64,000 nucleotides of DNA from Streptomyces sp. TRM49041 (lineage in GTDB: Bacteria; Actinomycetota; Actinomycetes; Streptomycetales; Streptomycetaceae), in contig NZ_VSRY01000140.1 in NCBI RefSeq assembly GCF_008271805.1, positions 62,001 through 126,000 on the forward strand, read 5' to 3'. Shown in pieces: positions 56,972-64,000 of this stretch. Under the pieces are notes generated by a model that did no database searches, was not told the DNA's origin, and saw nothing but the letters and a program-made list of their open reading frames with translations. Both the position numbers and the translations under genes were made by a program. Positions within the stretch are counted from its first letter, which is position 1, and each line of letters begins with the position of its first letter.

Positions 56972-57535
56972 GTGAGCGCCGACGGGCGTGACGGGCGTGA
57001 CGGGCTGCTGGTGGTGCGCTGCCAGCTCGGGGAGCGAGAGGCGTTCCGTGAGCTGGTGGGCGTCTGGCATGTCCCTCTGTGGCGCTATGTGCGCGGCATG
57101 GTCGACTCGCCGCACCTCGCGGACGATCTCGCCCAGGAGGCGTGGGTCGCGGTGATGCGCGGACTGCCGTGTCTGCGGGAGCCCGAGCGGTTCGCCCCGT
57201 GGCTGTTCACCATCGCCCGGCGCACGGTCGCCGACCACCTGCGGCAGAGGTACCGGGCTTCGGAGACGCCCGTGGAGGAGGTGGAGGAGGCGGACGCCGT
57301 CGTCGTCGCCGACGACGGGCTCGGCGGCGTCCTGACCACCATGGAGATCGAAGCCGGCCTCAGCGGGCTGCCGCCCCTGGAACGCGAGGTGCTGATCCTG
57401 TTCCACCTGCAGGACCTGCCCCTGGCGTCGTGCGCGGAGGTGCTCGGCGTACCGCCCGGCACGGTCAAGAGCAGGCTGCACCGCGCGCGACGCATGCTGC
57501 GGGACATCCTTGACGAGAGGGGATACGAGGCATGA
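56972..57535 (+). CDS. ECF RNA polymerase sigma factor
   Basis: 187 aa. Region 2: REAFRELVGVWHVPLWRYVR and DDLAQEAWVAVMRGLPCL (about 20-75); a poorly conserved Glu/Asp linker (EEVEEADAVVVADDG); region 4: LPPLEREVLILFHLQDLPLA, CAEVLGVPPGTVKSRLHRAR (about 130-175). GTG 56972 with GGGAGGTG upstream gives the normal ECF length; the open frame extends upstream without homology. Its stop overlaps the membrane-protein start by 4 nt. Confidence 0.92.
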   Translation: MSADGRDGRDGLLVVRCQLGEREAFRELVGVWHVPLWRYVRGMVDSPHLADDLAQEAWVAVMRGLPCLREPERFAPWLFTIARRTVADHLRQRYRASETPVEEVEEADAVVVADDGLGGVLTTMEIEAGLSGLPPLEREVLILFHLQDLPLASCAEVLGVPPGTVKSRLHRARRMLRDILDERGYEA

Positions 57536-58029
57536 GCGAGCAGAACCCCGCGGCTCGGCGGGATGTGCCCGAGGAGTTGGAGCGCGCCCTGGCCCAGGAG
57601 GTCTCGCTGCGCTCCCGGATGCGCTACGTGGCCGTGGGGCTGGCGGGCGGGTGCGCGGCGGCACTGATCGGAGTGCTGTGGGCGACCGAGCCGCGCTCCC
57701 TTCCCGTACGCACCCAGGCCGCCTTCGCCGGACTGATCGCCATCGGGCTGGCCTGGACCGCCGTCGCCGGTTGGGTGCTGACCAGGCGCCGACCGCTGTT
57801 CGCCCGGGACCGGGTCCTGGGGGCCGGGCTCGCCCTCGTGGCCGGTGTGGTCACCGGCGTCGCCGGGACGGCGCTGGCAGCGGCGCGCGGCACCCCGGCC
57901 GAGGCCCTGGCCACGGCCCTGGCCGGTGCCGTACTCAGCACCGCCGCGGGACTCGTCCTGGTGCGCGCACGGGCCCGCCGACGCGAACTGCTCCGGCTGC
58001 GGGACACCCTGCGGCGGGAGAACTCCTGA
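57532..58029 (+). CDS. Four-helix membrane protein, possible anti-sigma partner
   Basis: 165 aa. A soluble N-terminus (about 1-28) precedes four hydrophobic helices (YVAVGLAGGCAAALIGVLWA, AGLIAIGLAWTAVAGWVL, LGAGLALVAGVVTGVAGTAL, ALAGAVLSTAAGLVLVRA) and a basic tail. No zinc-type anti-sigma motif. Coupled by ATGA to the ECF sigma gene, the usual position of its antagonist. Function inferred from position. Confidence 0.78.
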   Translation: MSEQNPAARRDVPEELERALAQEVSLRSRMRYVAVGLAGGCAAALIGVLWATEPRSLPVRTQAAFAGLIAIGLAWTAVAGWVLTRRRPLFARDRVLGAGLALVAGVVTGVAGTALAAARGTPAEALATALAGAVLSTAAGLVLVRARARRRELLRLRDTLRRENS

Positions 58030-58082
58030 AGGCCCGCCTACGTACCGTCCAACCCATCCACATCACCAGAAGGAGATTCGCC

Positions 58083-58220
58083 ATGAAAAACAAGATCCTT
58101 CCCATCGGCCCTCTCGCCCTTGCTCTCCGCCTCCACGACGCGGGCAGGCGCACGGTCCTCCTCGTCGCGGCGCTGGTCGGCGCGGCGCTGCTGGCAGGGG
58201 TCGGCCTGCTCCTGACCTGA
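58083..58220 (+). CDS. 45-aa membrane microprotein
   Basis: 45 aa: a basic start (MKNK), a polar stretch, then one hydrophobic helix (TVLLVAALVGAALLAGVGLL). Strong AGAAGGAG 7 nt before ATG. Lies 53 nt after the membrane protein and probably in the same operon. No homologue recalled; it could modulate the sigma/anti-sigma complex or be unrelated. Confidence 0.65.
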   Translation: MKNKILPIGPLALALRLHDAGRRTVLLVAALVGAALLAGVGLLLT

Positions 58221-58318
58221 GCCGTCGGCTCCGGAGCGCGCCGACGACGCCTTCGTCGTGCGGTGACCATGGCTCGTAGGGTGGCCGGGACACCGCATCC
58301 GATGAAGGGAAGCGCGCC

Positions 58319-59656
58319 GTGGGCTGGGACACCGGACTGTTGCAGCAGCTCAGTGCCCATGACGACCTGCCGGGAATGCAGCGGTGGCTCGCCGAGCGTC
58401 AGCCGTACGAGATCGCCGACGAACTGGCCCGTATGGATGCCGCCTTCGCCGTGGTGCCCTTCCGGCTGCTGGACAAGGACCGGGCGCTGGCGGTGTTCGA
58501 GGAGCTGGAGCCGGTCGACCAGCAGCAGCTGTTGCTCGGGCTGCGGGACCACACGTTCCGGGACCTCGTGGAGGCGATGGACCCGGACGACCGGGCCCGC
58601 ATGCTGGGAGAGGCGCCGGCGAAGGTCGCCAAGCGGGTGCTGGCGGGCCTGAGTCCGCACGAGCGGCGGATGACGGCGGCGCTCCTCGGCTATCCCGAAG
58701 GGTCGGTCGGCCGCGTCATGTCACCGGAGACGGTGGCGCTCCCGCAGGGCCTGACGGCGCAGCAGGCGTTGGACACCGTACGGGAGAAGGGGGAGGCGGC
58801 CGAGACCGTGTACACCCTTCCGGTGGTCGACGCGGGCCGGAAGCTCGTCGGGGTCGCCACCCTGCGGGACATCATCCTGAGCCCGCGGGACCGGCCGCTG
58901 GCCGAGCTCGTGGACCGCGAGACACCGCGCGTCCATGCGACCGAGCCGGCCGAGGACGCGGCCCGCCTGATGCGGGAGACCAACATCCTGGGCCTGCCGG
59001 TCGTCGACAGCGAGGAGCGGCTGCTGGGCCTGTTGACCATCGACGACGCGGTGGAGGTCATCGAGGCCGCCGACACCGAGGACGCCGCACGCCAGTCCGC
59101 CGCCGCTCCCTGGACCGGCCACTACATGGTCGCGAGCGTCTGGCAGCTCGCCCGGGCCCGGGTGGTCTGGCTGCTGCTCCTCATCGTCGCCGCCACGCTC
59201 ACCGTCAACGTCCTGCAGATCTTCGAGGCCACCCTCGAACAGGTCACCGCGCTCGCCCTGTTCATCCCCCTCCTCGTCGGTACGGGCGGCAACGCCGGCG
59301 CACAGGCCGCCACCGCCACCGTCCGCGCGCTGGCGGTCGGTGAGGTCCGCGGCAGCGACCTGCCCAAGGTGGTGTGGCGGGAATGCCGGGTGGGGCTGCT
59401 GCTCGGGGTGATGCTGGCTCTGGTCGGCATGGTGGTCGGAGCCCTGCTCGTCGACGCCCGCATCGCCCTCGTCGTAGCCGTCTCGCTCGTACTGATCTGC
59501 TCCTGGGCGGCCGGCGTGGGCGCCACGATGCCGCTGCTCGCCAAGCGTCTGCGCATCGACCCCGCGGTCGTGTCCGCCCCCATGGTCACGACGCTCGTGG
59601 ACGCCACGGGCCTGATCATCTACTTCGTCACCGCGAGGGCCGTTCTCGGCGTCTGA
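58319..59656 (+). CDS. mgtE: Magnesium transporter MgtE
   Basis: 445 aa. Cytosolic N domain (about 1-125), two CBS domains (about 130-250; GRVMSPETVALPQGLT, VYTLPVVDAGRKLVGVATLR, ILGLPVVDSEERLLGLLTID), then five helices. The pore signature PLLVGTGGNAGAQAATATVR lies at about 320-339 and ACRVGLLLGVMLALVGMVVG-like helix follows. GTG 58319 with AAGGGA. Gates with Mg2+ in its cytosolic part, by family knowledge. Reads rightward after the ECF operon; convergent to SHOCT. Confidence 0.95.
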   Translation: MGWDTGLLQQLSAHDDLPGMQRWLAERQPYEIADELARMDAAFAVVPFRLLDKDRALAVFEELEPVDQQQLLLGLRDHTFRDLVEAMDPDDRARMLGEAPAKVAKRVLAGLSPHERRMTAALLGYPEGSVGRVMSPETVALPQGLTAQQALDTVREKGEAAETVYTLPVVDAGRKLVGVATLRDIILSPRDRPLAELVDRETPRVHATEPAEDAARLMRETNILGLPVVDSEERLLGLLTIDDAVEVIEAADTEDAARQSAAAPWTGHYMVASVWQLARARVVWLLLLIVAATLTVNVLQIFEATLEQVTALALFIPLLVGTGGNAGAQAATATVRALAVGEVRGSDLPKVVWRECRVGLLLGVMLALVGMVVGALLVDARIALVVAVSLVLICSWAAGVGATMPLLAKRLRIDPAVVSAPMVTTLVDATGLIIYFVTARAVLGV

Positions 59657-59818
59657 GGGCACCCGGGTGCACCGCAGGGCCGGGCGGCGGACAGTGGCCA
59701 CCCGTTCCTCGGTGAGGGTGCCGCACAGGGCGGCGAGGGCCCGGCCACCGCGTGACGTCTCAGCGGACGAGGACCCCTTCTACGCCCAGGGGCACTCCGC
59801 GGCCGCGTGGCAGGGTTC

Positions 59819-60082
59819 TCATCGGGGTCGTCGCCGGTGCTCGGCGAGTTTCTTACGGGCCTCGGAGTATGTGTCGGCGTCGATCTCGCCAGAGGCGAAG
59901 CGCCGGTCGAGGACGTCTTCCGGGGTCTCCCCCGGAGTCTCATCGCGATAAGTGCCGCCACCGCGAGAAGGGTGGTGCTGCGTGAGACGGACCACCGCCC
60001 ACACGACCAGGCCGATCACCGCGATCCACAGCAGCGGCATGAAGGCCATCCATGCCCAGCTCCCATTGTCATCCCAGTGCAT
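59819..60082 (-). CDS. Small membrane protein with SHOCT domain
   Basis: 87 aa. One hydrophobic helix (WMAFMPLLWIAVIGLVVWAV, about 11-30), a short linker, and the SHOCT motif (PEDVLDRRFASGEIDADTYS, about 54-73) at the C-terminus. Common in Streptomyces; function unknown, sometimes in oligomerisation. ATG 60082 with AGGAGG upstream; a GTG at 60091 is less likely. Confidence 0.88.
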   Translation of the reverse strand: MHWDDNGSWAWMAFMPLLWIAVIGLVVWAVVRLTQHHPSRGGGTYRDETPGETPEDVLDRRFASGEIDADTYSEARKKLAEHRRRPR

Positions 60083-60204
60083 CCCGTTCACCTCCTCTCA
60101 CCTCCTCGGATCACCTTCTCGGAGGGTTCTACTCCCAGTGTGTGCCCTCGGCGCGGCAGGCACGATGGGCCGTTCGGCCCGCCGTGCGCTGTGGTGTCCG
60201 CGGG

Positions 60205-61158
60205 TCACATCGGGTCGGGTGCCGCGTGGGGTGGGTGCGGAGGGGCTGTGGCGGGTGTCGGGGTGAGGGCGCCGTCGTAGAGGCGGAACAGGCGCAGGCG
60301 GCCGGGGGCCTGGTCGGCCTCGGCCGCGAGGGCCTCCCAACACTGTGCGGCCAGGGCGCGGGCGCGGGTGCCGGCCCAGGGCTGAGGGAGCAGTTCGGGG
60401 GGCAGCAGCGGGTCGGGTTCCATGGCGGTGGTGAAGGCAGCCGCCAGCTCGATCGCGTACGTCAGGCGCTCGGTGCCCGTGAGGCGGTCCGGGCCGGACA
60501 CCCGGGCCAGGCGGGCTGCGGCGAGGGCGGCGAGCGCCTCGTGGCGGTCCGCGATCTGCTGGAGCGGCCAGAGCAACGCGGCCAGCCGGGCCGGGGCGGC
60601 CTCGTCACCGACCCTCAGATCGCGGCTGGTGAGGCGGGTGAGGGAGGGCAGGACGCCCAGGTGGCGGGTGTGGGCTTCGACGATGTCGCCGATGGCGTTG
60701 GCGCTGACGTAGAGCCCGCCCTGGAGGGGTGCCGCGCCGAGGTGGAGGAGCGTGTCGCGCAGCGTGTCGCGGGCGTGGCGGGCGGTTTCGGGGATGGCGA
60801 AGGCGAACAGGTGCCAGGTCCCGTCCCAGGGGGCGAGCCCCCGGTCCTGCCGGTAGGCGTGGCGGACGTACTCCACGTCCGGCGCGATGGCGCCGGTCGC
60901 GTCGGCCGTGGCGTGGAGCAGGGCCTTGCGGCCGCGGCCCTCCTGGGTGAACCGGCCCTCGGCGACGAGCCGTTTGAGGCAGAGCCGGACCTGCTGGTCG
61001 GTCATGCCGAGGGCTCCGGCGACGGCGTACAGCTCGCCGGCGTCGACGCTGCCGTCCTCGCGGACGAGGGCGAACACCAGGGTCCTGGTGCCGATCCCGG
61101 GCGCGGCGGCCTCCGCGGCGGGCTCCGCCGCGGGGGCCGCCGTCGGCCTGCTGGTCAT
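60205..61158 (-). CDS. PaaX-type winged-helix regulator
   Basis: 317 aa. Ala/Pro-rich start, then wHTH (TRTLVFALVREDGSVDAGEL, MTDQQVRLCLKRLVAEGRFT, about 24-75), the PaaX central block (VRHAYRQDRGLAPWDGTWHL, LGAAPLQGGLYVSANAIGDI) and the C-terminal PaaX_C helical domain. ATG 61158 overlaps the GNAT stop by 4 nt. In phenylacetate catabolism PaaX senses phenylacetyl-CoA; here no paa genes are near, so ligand unknown. Confidence 0.85.
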   Translation of the reverse strand: MTSRPTAAPAAEPAAEAAAPGIGTRTLVFALVREDGSVDAGELYAVAGALGMTDQQVRLCLKRLVAEGRFTQEGRGRKALLHATADATGAIAPDVEYVRHAYRQDRGLAPWDGTWHLFAFAIPETARHARDTLRDTLLHLGAAPLQGGLYVSANAIGDIVEAHTRHLGVLPSLTRLTSRDLRVGDEAAPARLAALLWPLQQIADRHEALAALAAARLARVSGPDRLTGTERLTYAIELAAAFTTAMEPDPLLPPELLPQPWAGTRARALAAQCWEALAAEADQAPGRLRLFRLYDGALTPTPATAPPHPPHAAPDPM

Positions 61159-61796
61159 CGCTGCTGCTCCAAGGGGTCGCCGGATACGCCGTCGCCCGGG
61201 TGGGCCGGGACGGCGCGATGCATCGTAGTCACCGCACCGAAGCCCATCAGGTGCCTGAGGTACGGGGTCCGCCCGGTGCGTACGGCGGTGAACCCGCGCC
61301 GCTCGTAGAGGGCGCGGGCACGCGGGTTGACGTCGATGACGTCCAGCCGGACCCGGGAGCAGCCGTGTTCGGCGGCGACAGCGGCGATCTCCGTGAGCAG
61401 CAGGCCGCCGATGCCACCGCCCCGGTGGGCGGGGTCGACGGCGATGCCGTCCATGACGAGTTCCCGCGGCTCGGGAGTGCGCTCGAGCAGCGCCAGCACG
61501 GCGAGCCGTGGCAGGCCGCGGAACAGCCCGTAACTGGAGAGCACATCGCGCACCCCACCGCCGGTCAGGCCGCGCCCGCCGAGCTGGTAGCCGGCCACCC
61601 CCACGATGTGGCCGCCGGGGGCCAGCGCGACCGCGGCGCGGTCGTGGTGGAGGTGGCGGGCGATGAAGGCGCGGCCGTGCTCGGCCGGGCCCAGGGCAGC
61701 CCCGAGCTTGCGGCCGAAGGCTTCCCAGTACAGCTCGGCGACCCTCTCCTCGGCGCCCCGGGGCACACCGCGACGGATGACTGTTGCTGCGTCCAT
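61155..61796 (-). CDS. GNAT family N-acetyltransferase
   Basis: 213 aa. Acetyl-CoA pyrophosphate loop VDPAHRGGGIGGLLLTEIAA (motif A, about 122-141), motif B RLDVIDVNPRARALYERRGF (about 155-174). C-terminal ~25 residues extend past the fold. GAGGAG before ATG 61796. Coupled to the PaaX gene by ATGA. Substrate unknown. Confidence 0.9.
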   Translation of the reverse strand: MDAATVIRRGVPRGAEERVAELYWEAFGRKLGAALGPAEHGRAFIARHLHHDRAAVALAPGGHIVGVAGYQLGGRGLTGGGVRDVLSSYGLFRGLPRLAVLALLERTPEPRELVMDGIAVDPAHRGGGIGGLLLTEIAAVAAEHGCSRVRLDVIDVNPRARALYERRGFTAVRTGRTPYLRHLMGFGAVTTMHRAVPAHPGDGVSGDPLEQQR

Positions 61797-61894
61797 GACT
61801 CTCCTCGCGTACTCGCTCGCATCCTACGAACAAACATAATACGGTCGAAATAAGAACGAGCGTTTTTGAGTCGATAGTTTTCCTTGGGGGACGG
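61797..61894. promoter_or_regulatory. AT-rich divergent promoter of GNAT-PaaX and hydrolase-DUF418
   Basis: The stretch 61826-61885 (ACGAACAAACATAATACGG and TTTTTGAGTCGATAGTTTTC) is unusually AT-rich for this genome. CGCTCG (61814) and CGAGCG (61857) form inverted flanks. It is the natural place for a PaaX operator that would couple both operons. Confidence 0.55.
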
Positions 61895-62968
61895 ATGCCG
61901 ACGAGACCGCGACGCAATGCATCGACGCGCCGCCGCCGGGTGGTGCGAGCCATGCTCGCGACCCTGTCCGCGCTGGTGGTCGTGGCGGCCGGCCTGGGCG
62001 GGCTGGTGCTCTGGCAGAACACCTACGAGCTGCGAGAAGAGGCCGTGACCGTGCGGCACGGCGGCCGGACCCTGCACGGGGTACTGGCCCTGCCCGAGCA
62101 GGGGAAGGGACCTTTCCCCCTGGTGGTCTTCGTCCACGGGGACGGCCCGGTGGACGCCACGCACGAGACCTTCTACCGGCCTATGTGGGAGGCATTCGCC
62201 CGGGCCGGATACGCCTCCCTGTCCTGGAACAAGCCGGGCGTGGGCGGAGCGCCGGGTGACTGGCTCGACCAGACCATGGAGGACCGGGCGCAGGAGGCCG
62301 TCGACGCGATCGCCTGGGCCCGGCAGCGGCCGGACGTCGACGGCAGCCGGATCGGCTTGTGGGGTGCCAGCCAGGCCGGCTGGGTGCTGCCCGAGATCGC
62401 CGCCCGGGACGGCCGGATCCGGTTCGCCATCGCCGTCTCACCCGCCGTCAACTGGCACCGGCAGGGCCGCTACAACCTCCTCGCCGAGCTGCGTCGCGAC
62501 GGTGCCTCCGACGCCGAAGTCGCCGCCGCCCTGCGCCGCCGCGCGACCGGGCTGGAGCTGCTCGGGCGGGGCGCCACATACGAGGAGTACGTGCGGGCCG
62601 TCGGGGACCCGCAGGGCATGACGGCCGCCCGCTGGCGGTTCGTCTCCAAGAACCACACCGCCGACGCCGGCGCCGACCTGCCGGCCCTGCGCGGCGTTCC
62701 CGTCCTGCTGGTGCTCGCCGGACACGACGTGCACGTGGACACGGCGGAAACCGAGGTCGCCTACCGGCGGCTGCTTCCCGGACAGTCGCTGCGCGTCGTC
62801 CGCTACCCCGACGCCACCCACAGCCTGGTCAGACACGACCTGGAGACCTCGTCGCTGCGCCTGACCCTGACCGCGCTGTGCGCGCCACGGGCCCTCTTCG
62901 CCGAGGGCTTCCTGGCCGACCAGCGGCACTTCCTGTCCGCCCTCGACACCGAAGAAGCGAAGCGATGA
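61895..62968 (+). CDS. Alpha/beta hydrolase with N-terminal membrane anchor
   Basis: 357 aa. Arg-rich cytosolic start, one helix (LATLSALVVVAAGLGGLVLW, about 21-40), then the hydrolase: oxyanion strand FPLVVFVHGDGPVD, nucleophile elbow GLWGASQAGW (GASQAG, about 158), Asp loop LVLAGHDVHVD (about 278), His in YPDATHSLVR (about 309). Belongs to the dienelactone/BAAT-like family with a cap. ATG 61895. Coupled to DUF418 by ATGA; divergent from the PaaX operon. Confidence 0.87.
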   Translation: MPTRPRRNASTRRRRVVRAMLATLSALVVVAAGLGGLVLWQNTYELREEAVTVRHGGRTLHGVLALPEQGKGPFPLVVFVHGDGPVDATHETFYRPMWEAFARAGYASLSWNKPGVGGAPGDWLDQTMEDRAQEAVDAIAWARQRPDVDGSRIGLWGASQAGWVLPEIAARDGRIRFAIAVSPAVNWHRQGRYNLLAELRRDGASDAEVAAALRRRATGLELLGRGATYEEYVRAVGDPQGMTAARWRFVSKNHTADAGADLPALRGVPVLLVLAGHDVHVDTAETEVAYRRLLPGQSLRVVRYPDATHSLVRHDLETSSLRLTLTALCAPRALFAEGFLADQRHFLSALDTEEAKR

Positions 62969-64000
62969 CCACCAGACCCACGCCCACGAGGGGCGCCACG
63001 ACAGGCCCCGCGGCCGGCGCCACGACACGCCCCGCGACCGGCCCGGGCACCGGGCCGGCGGCCGCGTCCCGCTTACGCGACATCGACGCCCTGCGCGGCT
63101 TCGCGCTCCTGGGCATCCTCCTGGTCAACATCACCTTCATGGCCTCGGCGTACCAGGGCACCGGTGTCGCCGATCCCGCGTTCGGCTCAGCCCCGGACAC
63201 CGCCGTCCGGTTCCTCACCGAGGTCTTCTTCGAAACCAAGTTCTACCTGCTCCTCTCCTTCCTCTTCGGCTACAGCTTCACCCTCCAGCCGGCCTCCGCC
63301 GACCGTGACGGCGCGGCCTTCCTGCCCCGCTTCCTGCGGCGCTGCGCGGGCCTGTTCGTCCTCGGTCTCTGCCACGCCGTCCTGCTCTTCCCCGGCGACA
63401 TCCTCACCACATACGCCGTGCTGGGGCTGGTCCTGCTCGCCGTGCGCCGGATCCCGCCGCGTACCGCCGTGCGCACCGCCGCCGTCATACTCGCCGTCAC
63501 CGCCGTCGGGTACCTGCTGCTGGCGCTGGCCCTGGCGGTCGCCGGCACCGGCGGGATCGACACCGCCGCCGTCGCCGAACACGGCCGCGAGGCCACCGAG
63601 GCGCTGCGCGGCGACCCCGGTTCGGTAATCGCGGCCCACCTGCGGCAGTTGCCCGACGTGCTGTTCATGCTGGCCTTCTTCCAGGCGCCGGCCGCCTTCG
63701 CCGCGTTCCTGCTGGGCCTGGCGGCGGGCAAGCGCGGCATGCTCAGCGATCCGGCCCGCGACGAGCGGTTGCTGCGCCGCCTCCAGTGGATCGGCTTCCC
63801 CGTCGGCATCGCCGGCGGTCTGGTCTGGGCGCATGCCGCCGAGGGGTACTCCGGGACGGCCTACCAGCTGGTGGCGGTGGCCGTGGATGTGGTGACCGCG
63901 CCGCTGCTGGCCGCCGCGTACGCCGCGACGGTGTTGCGGACACTGGCCGGACCGCGGGGCCGACGGCCGGCGGCGGTCCTGGCCCCGGCGGGCCGCATGA
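62965..64000 (+). CDS. DUF418 membrane protein (cut by window end)
   Basis: 345 codons seen; the end is outside the window. A Thr/Pro/Gly-rich start (TRGATTGPAAGATTRPATGP, a degenerate repeat) is followed by the DUF418 signature RDIDALRGFALLGILLVNIT (about 39-58), then FETKFYLLLSFLFGYSFTLQ and about eight helices. Function unknown. ATG 62965 overlaps the hydrolase stop (ATGA). Confidence 0.85.
   Translation, partial: MTTRPTPTRGATTGPAAGATTRPATGPGTGPAAASRLRDIDALRGFALLGILLVNITFMASAYQGTGVADPAFGSAPDTAVRFLTEVFFETKFYLLLSFLFGYSFTLQPASADRDGAAFLPRFLRRCAGLFVLGLCHAVLLFPGDILTTYAVLGLVLLAVRRIPPRTAVRTAAVILAVTAVGYLLLALALAVAGTGGIDTAAVAEHGREATEALRGDPGSVIAAHLRQLPDVLFMLAFFQAPAAFAAFLLGLAAGKRGMLSDPARDERLLRRLQWIGFPVGIAGGLVWAHAAEGYSGTAYQLVAVAVDVVTAPLLAAAYAATVLRTLAGPRGRRPAAVLAPAGRM

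Overview
The window is high-GC actinomycete chromosome, almost certainly Streptomyces. The signs are strong third-position G/C bias, many GTG/TTG starts, 1-4 nt stop/start overlaps, DmdR/IdeR-type iron boxes, and families typical of the genus (a SCO5918-like protein, PspAB, Ser/Thr kinases with beta-propeller sensors, LAL regulators). It carries about 65 real genes. I see no rRNA, tRNA, CRISPR array, phage module or intact insertion sequence.

Layout. 0-5.8 kb: tail of a PspAB gene, a TrkH/TrkA potassium channel pair and small enzymes. 5.8-13.6 kb: a MerR regulator, PEBP-archease and an RtcB RNA ligase (split RNA-repair pair), a TPP-riboswitch-like element with no thiamine gene behind it, and a TPR/polyprenyl-synthase operon. 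13.7-21.1 kb: an iron-box-controlled NIS siderophore locus, ATP-grasp + two IucA/IucC synthetases + type III PLP decarboxylase. Its gene order matches vibrioferrin pvsA-B-(C)-D-E without the pvsC exporter, and it is divergent from a frameshifted FhuF-like ferric reductase. 21.2-25.4 kb: a CitB/TctD-type response regulator without its kinase and a complete TctCBA tricarboxylate transporter. A citrate transporter therefore lies beside a probably citrate-based siderophore locus. 25.5-32.3 kb: a SulP transporter with a MerR neighbour, then a cold-shock protein/DEAD-box helicase/SCO5918-like block. 32.4-37.9 kb: two membrane Ser/Thr kinases with PQQ-type propellers, led by a pseudokinase. 38-43.3 kb: RidA/HxlR, a second cold-shock gene, and a divergent LAL/LuxR regulator pair.

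43.4-44.9 kb: an apparent deletion scar in which two divergent genes, an alpha/beta hydrolase and a SigK-type sigma factor, both lost their 5' ends, leaving the anti-sigma factor RskA without an intact partner. 45-56.8 kb: metal/arsenic-flavoured genes. They include a flavin oxidoreductase-MFS pair, an ArsR/CDF pair behind a perfect 26-bp palindrome, TetR/SMR efflux, a SUKH protein next to a decayed glycosyltransferase, a lone PstS, and an ArsR whose operator recurs in front of the flavoprotein operon 9.6 kb away. 57-64 kb: an ECF sigma operon, MgtE, a SHOCT protein, and a PaaX/GNAT operon divergent from a hydrolase/DUF418 operon cut by the window end.

The most interesting points are the vibrioferrin-like locus beside TctCBA, the orphan riboswitch, the double-truncation scar, the pseudokinase-kinase operon with (x-Thr-Ala)n linkers, and the shared ArsR operator. 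All functional statements are read by eye from motifs. No database search was run.
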